Counted from the first letter of the stretch, positions 1 through 8,137 are shown. The stretch: 23,238 bases of DNA from SZUA-584 sp964607965 (GCA_964607965.1 CAZSMH010000020.1:1-23238); one strand, 5' to 3'. The notes: generated by a model from the sequence alone, not told the origin. Numbers and translations are program-made.

Positions 1-789
1 GCCAAAAAAAAGCTTATAGACGTGGTTATACTCGATACGGCGGGACGGCTGCATATAGACGAGCAGATGATGGAAGAGGCGGGGCGGATAGCCAAAGCGG
101 TAAAACCCCATGAGACGCTGCTTGTGGTAGACGCAATGACAGGGCAGGACGCGGTAAATGCAGCGGCGGCTTTTAATGAAAAATTAAAGCTGGACGGCGT
201 AGTGCTGACAAAGCTGGACGGCGATACTCGGGGCGGCGCGGCAATATCGGTAAGAGCGGTGACAGGCACGCCCATTAAGTTTGCAGGAGTCGGTGAAAAG
301 CTCGAAGATGTGGAAGTGTTTCATCCAGATCGAATGGCAAACAGAATACTGGGCATGGGCGATGTTCTCTCGCTTATAGAAAAGGCAGAGCAAAGCTTTG
401 ACGCGGATAAAGCCGCACAGCTTGAAAAGAAACTGAAAAAAGCAGAGTTTACGCTGGAAGACTTTTTAGACCAGATGTCGCAGATAAAAAAGATGGGCGG
501 CATAGGAGACATGCTTTCCATGCTTCCCGGAGGCAGCAAGCTCTCGGGAATGGAAGTTGACGAAAAGCAAATGGCGCATACAGAGGCTATAATAAAATCG
601 ATGACTCCCAATGAGAGGCAGCGGCCGGGGATTATAGGCGGAAGCCGCAAAAAACGTATCGCTGCAGGCAGCGGCACAAAGGTGCAGGATGTTAACAGGC
701 TGCTTTCCCAGTTTGAACAGATGCAGAAACTGGTAAAAAGCATGTCGGGCAAAAACGCTAGAAGAGGCATAAAAGGTATGCCTTTCTGA
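1..789 (+). CDS. ffh: Signal recognition particle protein Ffh, 3' part (5' end outside window)
   Basis: The frame is open from base 1, so the gene is cut by the window edge and about 262 C-terminal residues remain. Ffh is the SRP54 GTPase that binds 4.5S/scRNA and hydrophobic signal sequences and hands ribosomes to FtsY at the membrane. The fragment begins just before the G3 motif DTAGR and contains the G4 motif TKLDGD and the conserved stretch GVGEKLEDVEVFHPDR ending the NG domain. The Met-rich M domain follows, with the RNA-binding segment around RKKRIAAGSGT and a helix rich in Met and Gln (FEQMQKLVKSM). It lies 26 bp upstream of rpsP, the usual clostridial arrangement. FtsY shares the NG domain but lacks an M domain, so Ffh is secure. 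Confidence 0.97.
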   Translation, partial: AKKKLIDVVILDTAGRLHIDEQMMEEAGRIAKAVKPHETLLVVDAMTGQDAVNAAAAFNEKLKLDGVVLTKLDGDTRGGAAISVRAVTGTPIKFAGVGEKLEDVEVFHPDRMANRILGMGDVLSLIEKAEQSFDADKAAQLEKKLKKAEFTLEDFLDQMSQIKKMGGIGDMLSMLPGGSKLSGMEVDEKQMAHTEAIIKSMTPNERQRPGIIGGSRKKRIAAGSGTKVQDVNRLLSQFEQMQKLVKSMSGKNARRGIKGMPF

Positions 790-815
790 TAAAACTTATA
801 TTATTGGAGGATAGT

Positions 816-1055
816 ATGGCGGTAAAAATAAGGTTGAAAAGAATCGGAGCAAAAAAGAACCCTCATTACAGGATAGTTGTGGCGGATGCCCGTTCTTCGC
901 GGGACGGACGCTTTATTGAGGAGATTGGAAACTATGATCCGATAAACAAAAAATGCGTCGTAGACGGAGAAAAAGCGCTTGAATGGATGAAAAAAGGCGC
1001 ACAGCCCACAGAGACGGTAAGAGCGCTGCTTAAAAAAAACAGCGTGATTAAATAG
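816..1055 (+). CDS. rpsP: 30S ribosomal protein bS16
   Basis: This 79-residue protein starts MAVKIRLKRIGAKKNPHYRI and continues with the family's VVADARSSRDGRFIEEIGNYDP block, which is unmistakable for bS16, a small-subunit assembly protein. The ATG at 816 is chosen over an in-frame TTG at 804 because GGAGG at 806-810 lies 5 nt upstream of the ATG and the TTG would include the ribosome binding site in the coding region. The length is close to the bacterial norm of about 80-90 residues. It sits between ffh and khpA with its stop at 1053-1055 only 9 bp before the next start, so the genes are probably cotranscribed. Confidence 0.97.
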   Translation: MAVKIRLKRIGAKKNPHYRIVVADARSSRDGRFIEEIGNYDPINKKCVVDGEKALEWMKKGAQPTETVRALLKKNSVIK

Positions 1056-1064
1056 GTGATTAGT

Positions 1065-1301
1065 ATGCTTAAACTTGTAAAGTATATGGCAGAGTCGCTT
1101 GTTGAAAAACCGGAAGAAGTGCGGGTAAACCAGACCGAGGGAGAAAAAACAGTAATTATAGAGCTTTCGGTGGCGCGGGAGGACATGGGCAAGGTAATAG
1201 GCAAGCAGGGGCGAATTGCCAAGGCCATACGCACCGTTGTAAAAGCGGCTTCAATAAGATTCGACAAGAAGTATGTGGTCGAGATTGTAGAGCATGATTG
1301 A
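1065..1301 (+). CDS. khpA: KH-domain RNA-binding protein KhpA (YlqC family)
   Basis: A 78-residue single KH-domain protein. The KH signature is the GKVIGKQGRIAKAIRTVVKA segment, in which G-K-Q-G is the GxxG loop that grips RNA. In Firmicutes KhpA pairs with KhpB (Jag/EloR) and influences cell elongation and RNA metabolism; the partner is not in this window. The ATG at 1065 is preferred to the in-frame GTG at 1056, because the AGGTG that serves as ribosome binding site overlaps that GTG. The 3' end overlaps rimM by 8 bp, suggesting translational coupling. The position between rpsP and rimM is the standard one. Confidence 0.93.
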   Translation: MLKLVKYMAESLVEKPEEVRVNQTEGEKTVIIELSVAREDMGKVIGKQGRIAKAIRTVVKAASIRFDKKYVVEIVEHD

Positions 1302-1806
1302 AATCGCAAAAGTCATAAAGCCTCACGGCGTTAAAGGCGATATTAAGCTTATGCTATATTCGCAAAACTTTGACGATTTTGCGGCGCGCGGGTTTGCATA
1401 CATAGGAAATGAAGGCGGCGGCCGCCGCGCACTTTACTCGGTGCTGCGCACGGCTCCGCCGTTTGTTTATGTGCATTTTGAAGGCATTGACACGCGGACA
1501 GAGGCTCAAAAGCTTGCCGGAGCGGCGCTGTATATTACAAGAGACGATTTTAAAGCGCCTGATGAAGGGGAATATTACATTGTTGACTTGATTGGAATGA
1601 CGGTTAAAGACGAAAACGGCATTGAGCTTGGCGTATTAAGCGATGTTCTACAGCACGGCGCGGCAGACGTATATGCAGTAAAAGGCGCCAGAAATTTTAT
1701 GTTTCCGTCACTTAAGTCGGTAATAAAGAACGTTGATGCAAAAAAGGGTATAATGTTTATTGATTCGAAGGCGCTCTCGCAGGTGGCAGTATATGACGAC
1801 ATATAA
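1294..1806 (+). CDS. rimM: 16S rRNA processing protein RimM
   Basis: A 170-residue protein. The N-terminal RimM domain opens MIEIAKVIKPHGVKGDIKL, matching the family's start (I-x-K-x-H-G-x-x-G). The C-terminal PRC-barrel portion begins near residue 90 with EYYIVDLIGMTV and ends with a FPSLKSVIKNVD segment corresponding to the usual P-F-x-x-x-V/I-x-x-V-D. RimM binds bS19 and helps mature the 30S head. The ATG lies inside khpA (ATGATTGA, 8-bp overlap), and its stop lies 14 bp inside trmD, so khpA-rimM-trmD form a coupled translational unit. Confidence 0.95.
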   Translation: MIEIAKVIKPHGVKGDIKLMLYSQNFDDFAARGFAYIGNEGGGRRALYSVLRTAPPFVYVHFEGIDTRTEAQKLAGAALYITRDDFKAPDEGEYYIVDLIGMTVKDENGIELGVLSDVLQHGAADVYAVKGARNFMFPSLKSVIKNVDAKKGIMFIDSKALSQVAVYDDI

Positions 1807-2533
1807 TGTATTGACGCTGTTTCCCGAAATGTTCGAATCGGTAACCGGCTCTAGCATATGGGCAAGGGCGGTTAAAGCGGGTCATATTAAGGTAAACACG
1901 GTTGATATACGCGATTACACAACAGACAAACACAATAGGGCGGACGATTATCCATTCGGAGGCGGCGCAGGTATGGTATTAAAGCCGGAACCTGTTGATG
2001 CTTGTTTCCGTGACGTTATGCAAAAAAGCGCTGCCCCTATGCTCAATATTTACATGTCTCCGGGCGGCAGGCGTTTATCACACAGCCTTGCGGTAAAGCT
2101 TTCAAAATACAGCACGCTAAACATACTGTGCGGCCATTACGAGGGTATTGACGAGCGCGTTTTGCGCCGCCATATACAGATGGAGATATCGGTGGGAGAC
2201 TATGTTCTAACAGGGGGCGAGCTTGCGGCAATGGTGCTTATAGATGCGTGCATACGCCATGTAAGCGGAGTATTAGGATGTAAAGAATCGGCGGAGGGGG
2301 AATCGTTCTCCGACGGGCTTCTCGAATACCCCCAGTATACGCGACCCGAGGTTTTCGACGGCGAAAAAGTTCCGGAAGTTCTTATATCCGGCCATCATGC
2401 GAATGTGGAACAATACAGGCGGAGGATGTCATTGGAGCAGACAGCTCGCAAACGCCCCGACCTTTTGTCTAAAGCAAGGCTTTCCAAGAAGGATATAGAA
2501 ATACTTACGCAAAAAGATATACAGGACAGCTAA
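1793..2533 (+). CDS. trmD: tRNA (guanine-N1-)-methyltransferase TrmD
   Basis: A 246-residue SPOUT-class methyltransferase that uses S-adenosylmethionine to make m1G37 in tRNAs, preventing +1 frameshifts. The start is MTTYNVLTLFPEMF. Diagnostic motifs are DYPFGGGAGMVLKPEPV, the trefoil-knot region CGHYEGIDERVL and SVGDYVLTGGELAAM, and LEYPQYTRPEVFDGEKVPEV followed by LISGHHANVEQYRR. The ATG at 1793 is preferred over an upstream in-frame ATG at 1760 because AGGTGG at 1781-1786 is correctly spaced and the conserved N-terminus begins there. In most bacteria rplS (bL19) follows; here it does not. Confidence 0.96.
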   Translation: MTTYNVLTLFPEMFESVTGSSIWARAVKAGHIKVNTVDIRDYTTDKHNRADDYPFGGGAGMVLKPEPVDACFRDVMQKSAAPMLNIYMSPGGRRLSHSLAVKLSKYSTLNILCGHYEGIDERVLRRHIQMEISVGDYVLTGGELAAMVLIDACIRHVSGVLGCKESAEGESFSDGLLEYPQYTRPEVFDGEKVPEVLISGHHANVEQYRRRMSLEQTARKRPDLLSKARLSKKDIEILTQKDIQDS

Positions 2534-2554
2534 GTGCAGATTAACTTGCCGTCC

Positions 2555-2582
2555 TTATAAAGCACCTTCACTATGCTATAAT
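2555..2582 (+). promoter_or_regulatory. Putative extended -10 promoter for deoB
   Basis: TATAAT at 2577-2582 is preceded by TG at 2574-2575, giving the TGnTATAAT extended -10 form. A weak -35 (TTATAA, 2555-2560) lies 16 bp upstream. Transcription would begin near 2589, at or just ahead of the deoB ribosome binding site, giving a very short leader; readthrough from trmD is equally possible. No clear terminator separates the two units. Confidence 0.5.
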
Positions 2583-2598
2583 CATATCGGAGGAACGC

Positions 2599-3765
2599 AT
2601 GGCAAAATTTATAATAGTAGTAATGGACAGCGTCGGAATAGGCGCACTGCCGGACGCGTCACTGTTTGGGGACGAAGGCTCGGATACTTTGGGCAGCATA
2701 ATAAAGGAATACCCGGATATAGCGCTTCCCAATTTATCGCGGCTTGGTTTGTGCAGAATAACAGCTCTTCCCTGCGGGGAAGTAACGGGCGCACACGGAC
2801 GCGCCGCTGAAAAGTTCCCCGGTAAGGACACGACAGGCGGCCATTTCGAGATAGCCGGGCTTATACTTGATAAGCCGTTTCCCACTTTTCATAACGGCTT
2901 TCCCAAAGATTTCATAGAAGAGTTTGAGCGCACCGCAGGGCGCGGAACAATAGGAAATATAGCGGCTTCCGGCACGGAGATTATAAAACAGCTCGGAGAG
3001 CAGCATGTCAATACCGGCAGGCTTATCGTATATACTTCCGCCGACAGCGTTTTTCAGATTGCCGCGCACGAAGATATCGTGCCGCTTGACGAGCTGTATT
3101 CCGTATGCAGAAAGGCAAGGCAGCTGCTTAAAGGAGATTTAGGCGTAGGGCGGGTTATAGCGCGTCCGTTTACAGGAGAACCGGGGAATTTCGTGCGTAC
3201 CAAAAACCGCCGTGATTTCTCGTTCGAGCCGCCGGGAGAAACGATACTGACAGCCGCAAAAGCGGCAGGGCTTGAGGTTGCCGGCGTTGGCAAGATAGAG
3301 GATATATTCGCCGGCGCAGGGCTTACAAAAGCAAACCATACCACAGACAATGACAGCGGCATATCGGCAACCGCAGAATACATAAAAGAAAGCTTTGACG
3401 GTATCGTGTTTACCAACCTTGTAGATTTTGATATGCTTTACGGGCATCGCAACAATTTGGAAGGCTATAAAAACGCCCTCGAACAGCTTGACATGCGTGT
3501 GCCCGAGCTGCTTTCCGCCTTAAGCAGCGACGATATAATAATATTCACGGCAGACCACGGCTGCGACCCTTCTACGCCCAGTACCGACCATTCCCGCGAG
3601 TATGTTCCTATACTGACATACGGAGAGAAAGTAATACCAGATACGTCAATTGGCACGCGCAGTTCTTTTGCGGATATAGCCGCAACAGCGGCGGATTTTT
3701 TGGGCATTGAAGGCTGGAATGCCGGAGTGTCATTTTACAGCCTGATAACAGGAGGCAAGCAATAA
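2599..3765 (+). CDS. deoB: Phosphopentomutase
   Basis: A 388-residue member of the alkaline-phosphatase-like DeoB family that interconverts (deoxy)ribose-1-phosphate and (deoxy)ribose-5-phosphate. The N-terminus MAKFIIVVMDSVGIGALPDA carries the metal-binding Asp10. GKDTTGGHFE (from residue 75) contains the Thr that is phosphorylated in the family. The C-terminal metal ligands are in DFDMLYGHRNN, ADHGCDP and STDHSREYVPIL. GGAGG at 2589-2593 supports the ATG at 2599. Its stop overlaps the next start by 1 bp (TAATG), so it is coupled to the purine nucleoside phosphorylase whose product it would consume. Confidence 0.96.
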   Translation: MAKFIIVVMDSVGIGALPDASLFGDEGSDTLGSIIKEYPDIALPNLSRLGLCRITALPCGEVTGAHGRAAEKFPGKDTTGGHFEIAGLILDKPFPTFHNGFPKDFIEEFERTAGRGTIGNIAASGTEIIKQLGEQHVNTGRLIVYTSADSVFQIAAHEDIVPLDELYSVCRKARQLLKGDLGVGRVIARPFTGEPGNFVRTKNRRDFSFEPPGETILTAAKAAGLEVAGVGKIEDIFAGAGLTKANHTTDNDSGISATAEYIKESFDGIVFTNLVDFDMLYGHRNNLEGYKNALEQLDMRVPELLSALSSDDIIIFTADHGCDPSTPSTDHSREYVPILTYGEKVIPDTSIGTRSSFADIAATAADFLGIEGWNAGVSFYSLITGGKQ

Positions 3766-4616
3766 TGGAAAACAGAATTAATAAGGCATACGAGTATATA
3801 CGTTCTGTATCAAACATAAATCCGAAGCTTTGCGTAGTGCTGGGAAGCGGGCTTGGCGGTTACGCCGATACGATAGACAGCGCTTTGGCTGTCAGCTACA
3901 AAGATATAGAAGGTTTTCCTTTGTCTACAGTGCCCGGTCACGCGGGAAGGCTGGTTTTCGGAAGCAAGCACGGTGCACAAATAGTCTGTATGCAGGGGCG
4001 CTTTCACTGCTACGAAGGTTATACCCCGGCCGAGACGGTTATACCCCTGCGCGCGTTAATACGCCTGGGAATAAAAAAACTGCTGCTTACAAACGCGGCG
4101 GGAGGAATAAACGGCTCTTTTTCGCCCGGTGATATAATGGTTATACGAGACCACATAAACTTTACATTCTTAAACCCTTTGGAGGGCAGAAATCTTAATA
4201 GTTTCGGCCCGCGTTTTCCGGATATGAGTAACGCATATGACGGGGCTCTTATTACCGCGATAGAAAAAGCGGCGTTGGAAAGCGGTATCAAGCTTAAGCA
4301 TGGCGTATATGCCATGATGAAAGGACCTTCTTTTGAGACGCCTGCCGAGATAAAAGCGCTGCGGCTTTTAGGAGCGGATGCCGCAGGCATGTCTACTGTG
4401 CCGGAAATAATCGCGGCGACTCATGCGGGCGTAAAATCGGCGGCTTTATCGTGCATAACCAATATGGCGGCAGGAATTACGGACACACCTCTTACGCACG
4501 AAGAGGTTTTGGAAACAGGCCGGACAGCGGCGGATAAGATGCAAAAGCTTATTGACGGTTTTATTAAAAATGAGCTGATCAACCAACACTGCAAAGAGAT
4601 ACATAAAATGTTATAG
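3765..4616 (+). CDS. punA: Purine-nucleoside phosphorylase (class I, PNP/MTAP family)
   Basis: A 283-residue enzyme that cleaves purine (deoxy)nucleosides with phosphate to free base and (deoxy)ribose-1-phosphate. Visible family motifs are the phosphate loop VLGSGLGGYAD near residue 25, STVPGHAGRLVFG, LLTNAAGGINGSF, GPSFETPAEIKALR with the substrate-binding Glu, MSTVPEIIAA and ITNMAAGIT. These mark the trimeric class I (PunA/DeoD2) enzymes rather than hexameric DeoD. GGAGG at 3751-3755 lies 9 nt ahead of the ATG. Together with deoB it routes the ribose moiety to the pentose phosphate pathway. The 3' end overlaps the opposing membrane-protein gene by 6 bp. Confidence 0.93.
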   Translation: MENRINKAYEYIRSVSNINPKLCVVLGSGLGGYADTIDSALAVSYKDIEGFPLSTVPGHAGRLVFGSKHGAQIVCMQGRFHCYEGYTPAETVIPLRALIRLGIKKLLLTNAAGGINGSFSPGDIMVIRDHINFTFLNPLEGRNLNSFGPRFPDMSNAYDGALITAIEKAALESGIKLKHGVYAMMKGPSFETPAEIKALRLLGADAAGMSTVPEIIAATHAGVKSAALSCITNMAAGITDTPLTHEEVLETGRTAADKMQKLIDGFIKNELINQHCKEIHKML

Positions 4617-5159
4617 AATAAAAAAATAACTGAAAACAGCTGCTGCGGCAGCGCCTGCACTGTCGAATATCAAATCAAAATTGGTGTCTGTCAAGCCTTT
4701 TTGCATCAGTATTCCCGTTTTGCCGCGAGTATCAGAAACAAACTCGAATATCTCGACGATAACCCCTAGTGTTATGCCTAAAGACAGCACAAATATTGCC
4801 GCCATTATTTTGGGAGCAGCAATACCGAAAACAGCGGACAGCGTATTATAAGCCAGCAACGCATAAGCGAACGTGGCAAAAGCGTGCTGATAACGGTCGA
4901 AAGTTTTTGAACGCTCATAAAGCCTGAAATAGTAGCCTGCTAAGGAATGGGTAAGCTGTGCTGCGGCCGCCAGAACGATTATATATCCGGGTATGCTAAG
5001 GCTGTATACCCAATAGAAAAAGAAAAACAATACAAAAGGCAAAAACGAAGCCAGCACGGCTTTAGCAAGATCGGCCTTTCGGTCTGCAATAAATCGGAAT
5101 ACGATAAAAACCTGCGCGGCTGCAAGAATTAGAAAAGCAATCAATACAAAGGGCTGCAT
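4611..5159 (-). CDS. Polytopic membrane protein resembling YjdF/DUF2238
   Basis: A 182-residue, strongly hydrophobic protein with about six predicted membrane segments (roughly residues 3-22, 32-52, 57-75, 88-107, 115-140 and 163-182). The segment FDRYQHAFATFAYALLAYN and the later EIFEFVSD...MQKGLTDTNFDLIFDSAGA resemble the YjdF/DUF2238 family, where conserved acidic residues follow W/V-E-I-F-E and D-T-x-x-D-L; this assignment is from memory of the pattern. The biochemical role is unknown. GGAGA upstream of the ATG at 5157-5159 serves as ribosome binding site, and a good promoter lies at 5189-5217. It is a single minus-strand gene, convergent with punA and divergent from mutS2. Confidence 0.75.
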   Translation of the reverse strand: MQPFVLIAFLILAAAQVFIVFRFIADRKADLAKAVLASFLPFVLFFFFYWVYSLSIPGYIIVLAAAAQLTHSLAGYYFRLYERSKTFDRYQHAFATFAYALLAYNTLSAVFGIAAPKIMAAIFVLSLGITLGVIVEIFEFVSDTRGKTGILMQKGLTDTNFDLIFDSAGAAAAAVFSYFFIL

Positions 5160-5188
5160 ACATTTCTCCGTATCTGTTTCATTTTAGT

Positions 5189-5217
5189 ATTATCATATAA
5201 AACAAAGGCTATGCCAA
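5189..5217 (-). promoter_or_regulatory. Sigma-A type promoter for the minus-strand membrane protein gene
   Basis: On the minus strand, TTGGCA (5212-5217) and GATAAT (5189-5194) are separated by 17 bp, five of six consensus bases in each box. It would give a leader of roughly 20 nt before the ATG at 5159. Confidence 0.65.
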
Positions 5218-5262
5218 AAACACAGCAACCGCGGGGTTCTAAATGCTTAAAAGAAGTAAAGA

Positions 5263-5291
5263 TTTTATTCTGATAGGCAAAGTGGTATTAT
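5263..5291 (+). promoter_or_regulatory. Putative extended -10 promoter for mutS2
   Basis: TATTAT at 5286-5291 is preceded by TG at 5283-5284 (TGnTATTAT). The matching -35 position, TTTTAT at 5263-5268, is weak. The leader to the mutS2 ATG at 5317 would be about 20 nt. Confidence 0.4.
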
Positions 5292-5316
5292 AGTTATAAA
5301 CACATAAGGAAAACAT

Positions 5317-7647
5317 ATGGACAAAAAAGTACTGGCCAAACTCGAATTTGATAAAATATTAAACATGCTGGCTGATAAAACGCTTTCTGACAGCGGAAGT
5401 ACAGCCGCGCTTTCGCTGACACCGCAGAAAAATGTATCAGATGCAAGGCAGCTTATTGAAGAAACGCTTGAGGCCGAAAGCGTACTTATGCGCACGGCAT
5501 CCTCGCCTGTCAGCGGATTTGAAGATATATCCGCGGAGATTTTGCGCTTAAAGGCCGGGGCCGACCTGCAGTGCAAAGAACTGCTGGGCGTATTGAGCGT
5601 ACTCAAGGCGGCGCGCCGTGCAAAAAAAGGGCTTTTAGGCTGCGAAGCGGAACGTCTTTCCGGCATGGCGGCAGGTCTGGGCTTTGATGAAAAACTTATA
5701 GACAAGCTGGATAGCGCTATTTTAAACGAAACAATGCTGGCAGACAGCGCATCGCAAGAGCTTGCTTCGATAAGGCGGCGTATAATGCGGGAGAGCGAAG
5801 GAATACGCGAAAAACTAAACAGCATAATAAAATCGCAGCAGTATAAAGAATACCTGCAGGACGCAATAGTTACCACAAGAGGCGGCAGGTATGTTGTGCC
5901 CGTAAAACAGGAGCATAAGCGCTCTATCCAAGGGCTTGTGCACGACCAGTCGTCAAGCGGGCAGACATTCTTTATAGAGCCTATAGAAGTTGTGGAAGCC
6001 AATAACCGCATAAGGGAGTTAGAGCTTGCACAAGCTGCCGAGACGGAGCGCATACTGCACGAGTTTTCGGAAGTTTTGCGGGAAAAGCTTTTTGAGCTTA
6101 CCTCAAACCTGGAAATATTAACCGCGCTCGATTTGATTTTTGCCAAGGCGCGTCTTGCTTCAACCATGAAAGCGTCTCCGGCTGACTTGAGTGAAGACGG
6201 CACACTGATAATAAAAAACGGACGACACCCGCTGATTGACGCAAAAAAGGTTGTGCCCGTGTCTTTGGTTATAGAAAAAGACGACAGGGGGCTTATTATA
6301 ACAGGGCCCAATACCGGCGGCAAAACCGTCACTTTAAAGCTGGTCGGCCTTTTGTGCCTGATGGCTCAAAGCGGGCTTTTCGTGCCTGCGGACGGCGGAA
6401 CGGTTCTCCCTGTATATACAAGGATATTCGCGGATATAGGTGACGAGCAGAGTATAGAACAGAGTTTAAGCACTTTTTCTTCCCATATGGGAAACATCAC
6501 CCGTATTGTAAACTCGGCGGACAACAATTCGCTGGCCCTGCTTGACGAACTTGGAGCGGGAACAGACCCTGCGGAAGGTGCTGCGCTGGCAATGGCAATA
6601 TTAAAAACGCTGGAGGAACGCGGATGCACGGTGCTTGCCACCACCCATTACAGCGAGATTAAAGCGTTTGCCATGTCCAATACGTCATATAAAAACGCTT
6701 GCATGGCATTTAGTTTAAAAACATTAAGCCCCACTTATCAGCTGATAATGGGCGTGCCCGGAGTTTCCAACGCATTTGAGATAGCGAAAAAACTGGGGCT
6801 TGATAACAGTGTTATAGAGCAGGCGCGAACCTTTATGTCAAAAGAAGCGGTTAAGTTTGAACAGCTCATAGGCGAGGCGGAAAAACGAAGGGAACAGGCA
6901 GAACGCAAACAGCGGCAGGCTGAGGACTTAAGACGCACGGCGCAGTCCATACGAGATAAAACCGATGCTGAGCTTAAAAAAGCAACGGAAAAGGCTCAAA
7001 AGATGATTGATAAAGCAAACGAGCAGGCGCTTGAGATTTTGCGCGATGCGCGGGACGATGCCGAAGAAATAATTGAAGGGCTTAAAAAGGCGCAGACGCT
7101 GCGTCAGGAGGAGATAAACTCTTCAAGGAAAGCGCTTAATGAAAGAATAGAAAAGACAGCTTCAAGTCTTAGAAAAAAGACGGAGAAAAAAAGCAATATC
7201 AGTGAGCAAGACGTATCTGTGGGAGATACGGTGCGGCTTTTAAGCCACGGCGTTGACGCGCTTGTTTTAAAACCTCCGCGGGACGGCAAGGTATATATTC
7301 AGGCAGGAGCACTTAAGCTTGAGGTGCCGCTATACGATATAGAAGCTGCGCCTCCCGCAAAAAATACCAGCATAGGCGGTTACCGCCGGGGGAATGCAAA
7401 GTCGCCCGGGATGTCAATAGACCTTAGGGGCATGACGCTGGACGAAGCTATTATGGAAACGGACAGATACCTTGACGAGGCGTTTCTTGCAGTACAAAAT
7501 GAGGTTATGCTGATTCATGGCAAGGGAACGGGCGTACTGCGAACAGGGCTTCGGAATTATTTAAAGTCGCATATACATGTTAAGAGCTTAAGGACAGGCC
7601 AGTTCGGCGAAGGCGGAGACGGCGTTACGGTAGTTACAGTAAAATAG
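5317..7647 (+). CDS. mutS2: MutS2 / RqcU, Smr-domain ATPase
   Basis: A 776-residue member of the MutS2 family, which lacks the mismatch-recognition domain of MutS. Seen in order: N-terminal lever/clamp helices, an ABC ATPase with Walker A GPNTGGKTVT (Lys336), Walker B LALLDELGAGTDPAEGAA and the H-loop TTHYSE, then a long charged coiled coil (about residues 510-620), a small KOW-like region, and a C-terminal Smr domain with IDLRG (from residue 701) and HGKGTGVLR (from residue 734). In Bacillus subtilis MutS2 has been implicated in recombination and in splitting collided ribosomes ahead of quality control. AAGGA at 5306-5310 supports the ATG. A DUF523 gene follows after 16 bp. Confidence 0.95.
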   Translation: MDKKVLAKLEFDKILNMLADKTLSDSGSTAALSLTPQKNVSDARQLIEETLEAESVLMRTASSPVSGFEDISAEILRLKAGADLQCKELLGVLSVLKAARRAKKGLLGCEAERLSGMAAGLGFDEKLIDKLDSAILNETMLADSASQELASIRRRIMRESEGIREKLNSIIKSQQYKEYLQDAIVTTRGGRYVVPVKQEHKRSIQGLVHDQSSSGQTFFIEPIEVVEANNRIRELELAQAAETERILHEFSEVLREKLFELTSNLEILTALDLIFAKARLASTMKASPADLSEDGTLIIKNGRHPLIDAKKVVPVSLVIEKDDRGLIITGPNTGGKTVTLKLVGLLCLMAQSGLFVPADGGTVLPVYTRIFADIGDEQSIEQSLSTFSSHMGNITRIVNSADNNSLALLDELGAGTDPAEGAALAMAILKTLEERGCTVLATTHYSEIKAFAMSNTSYKNACMAFSLKTLSPTYQLIMGVPGVSNAFEIAKKLGLDNSVIEQARTFMSKEAVKFEQLIGEAEKRREQAERKQRQAEDLRRTAQSIRDKTDAELKKATEKAQKMIDKANEQALEILRDARDDAEEIIEGLKKAQTLRQEEINSSRKALNERIEKTASSLRKKTEKKSNISEQDVSVGDTVRLLSHGVDALVLKPPRDGKVYIQAGALKLEVPLYDIEAAPPAKNTSIGGYRRGNAKSPGMSIDLRGMTLDEAIMETDRYLDEAFLAVQNEVMLIHGKGTGVLRTGLRNYLKSHIHVKSLRTGQFGEGGDGVTVVTVK

Positions 7648-7663
7648 AAAAAGGCGAAGGCTT

Positions 7664-8098
7664 ATGGATATTGCAAGCGCATGCTTAACGGGAAAACGCT
7701 GCCGGTACGACGGCGAATCCAGGGAAGACGCAAGAATAAAAAAAATGTATGAAGAGGGGCTTATCATACCCGTTTGCCCCGAATTAGCAGGACAGCTGCC
7801 TGTGCCGCGCTGCCCGTCGGAAATCACAGGCGGCGACGGGTTTGACGTATTAGCCGGCTGCGCGCGTGTGATAGCTAAGGACGGAAGCGACAGGACGCAG
7901 GAGTTTATAAAGGGTGCGCTAAAAACGCTGGAAATGGCGCAGAAACACGGTGCAGAGCGCGCCTATTTAAAGTCGAAAAGCCCTTCATGCGGCTGTGGGC
8001 GTATTTATGACGGAACATTTTCGGGCGTTCTGCGAAAAGGCGACGGAGTCGCGTGCGCACTGCTTAAAAAACACGGCATAAAAGTAATTGAAGTATGA
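7664..8098 (+). CDS. DUF523 family protein (YbbK-like)
   Basis: A 144-residue protein with the full DUF523 signature: SACLTGKRCRYDG near the start, PVCPELAGQLPVPRCPSEI in the middle, then LKSKSPSCGCGRIYDGTFSG. The function of stand-alone DUF523 proteins is not established. The conserved cysteines in C-L-x-G-x-x-C-R-Y, P-V-C-P-E and S-P-S-C-G suggest a metal or Fe-S site, which is an inference. It is 16 bp downstream of mutS2, so it is probably cotranscribed, and it ends about 70 bp before the two-component promoter. Membership in the family is secure; the role is not. Confidence 0.88.
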   Translation: MDIASACLTGKRCRYDGESREDARIKKMYEEGLIIPVCPELAGQLPVPRCPSEITGGDGFDVLAGCARVIAKDGSDRTQEFIKGALKTLEMAQKHGAERAYLKSKSPSCGCGRIYDGTFSGVLRKGDGVACALLKKHGIKVIEV

Positions 8099-8137
8099 AA
8101 CTTTTATGAATATTCGGTAAAAACAGGCGTTTTATTA

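Noticed and set aside
1760..1792. Eleven-residue N-terminal extension of TrmD
   Set aside because: The conserved N-terminus and a well-spaced AGGTGG place the start at 1793.
2531..2556. Possible terminator after trmD (AGGAC...GTCCT)
   Set aside because: Only a 5-bp stem plus two pairs after a mismatch, a loop of about 17 nt, overlapping the trmD stop and without a T-run.
5265..6332. Long (355-codon) minus-strand open frame opposite mutS2
   Set aside because: Serine-rich, low-complexity translation typical of an antisense shadow; mutS2 on the plus strand is certain over the same bases, and no ribosome binding site precedes it.
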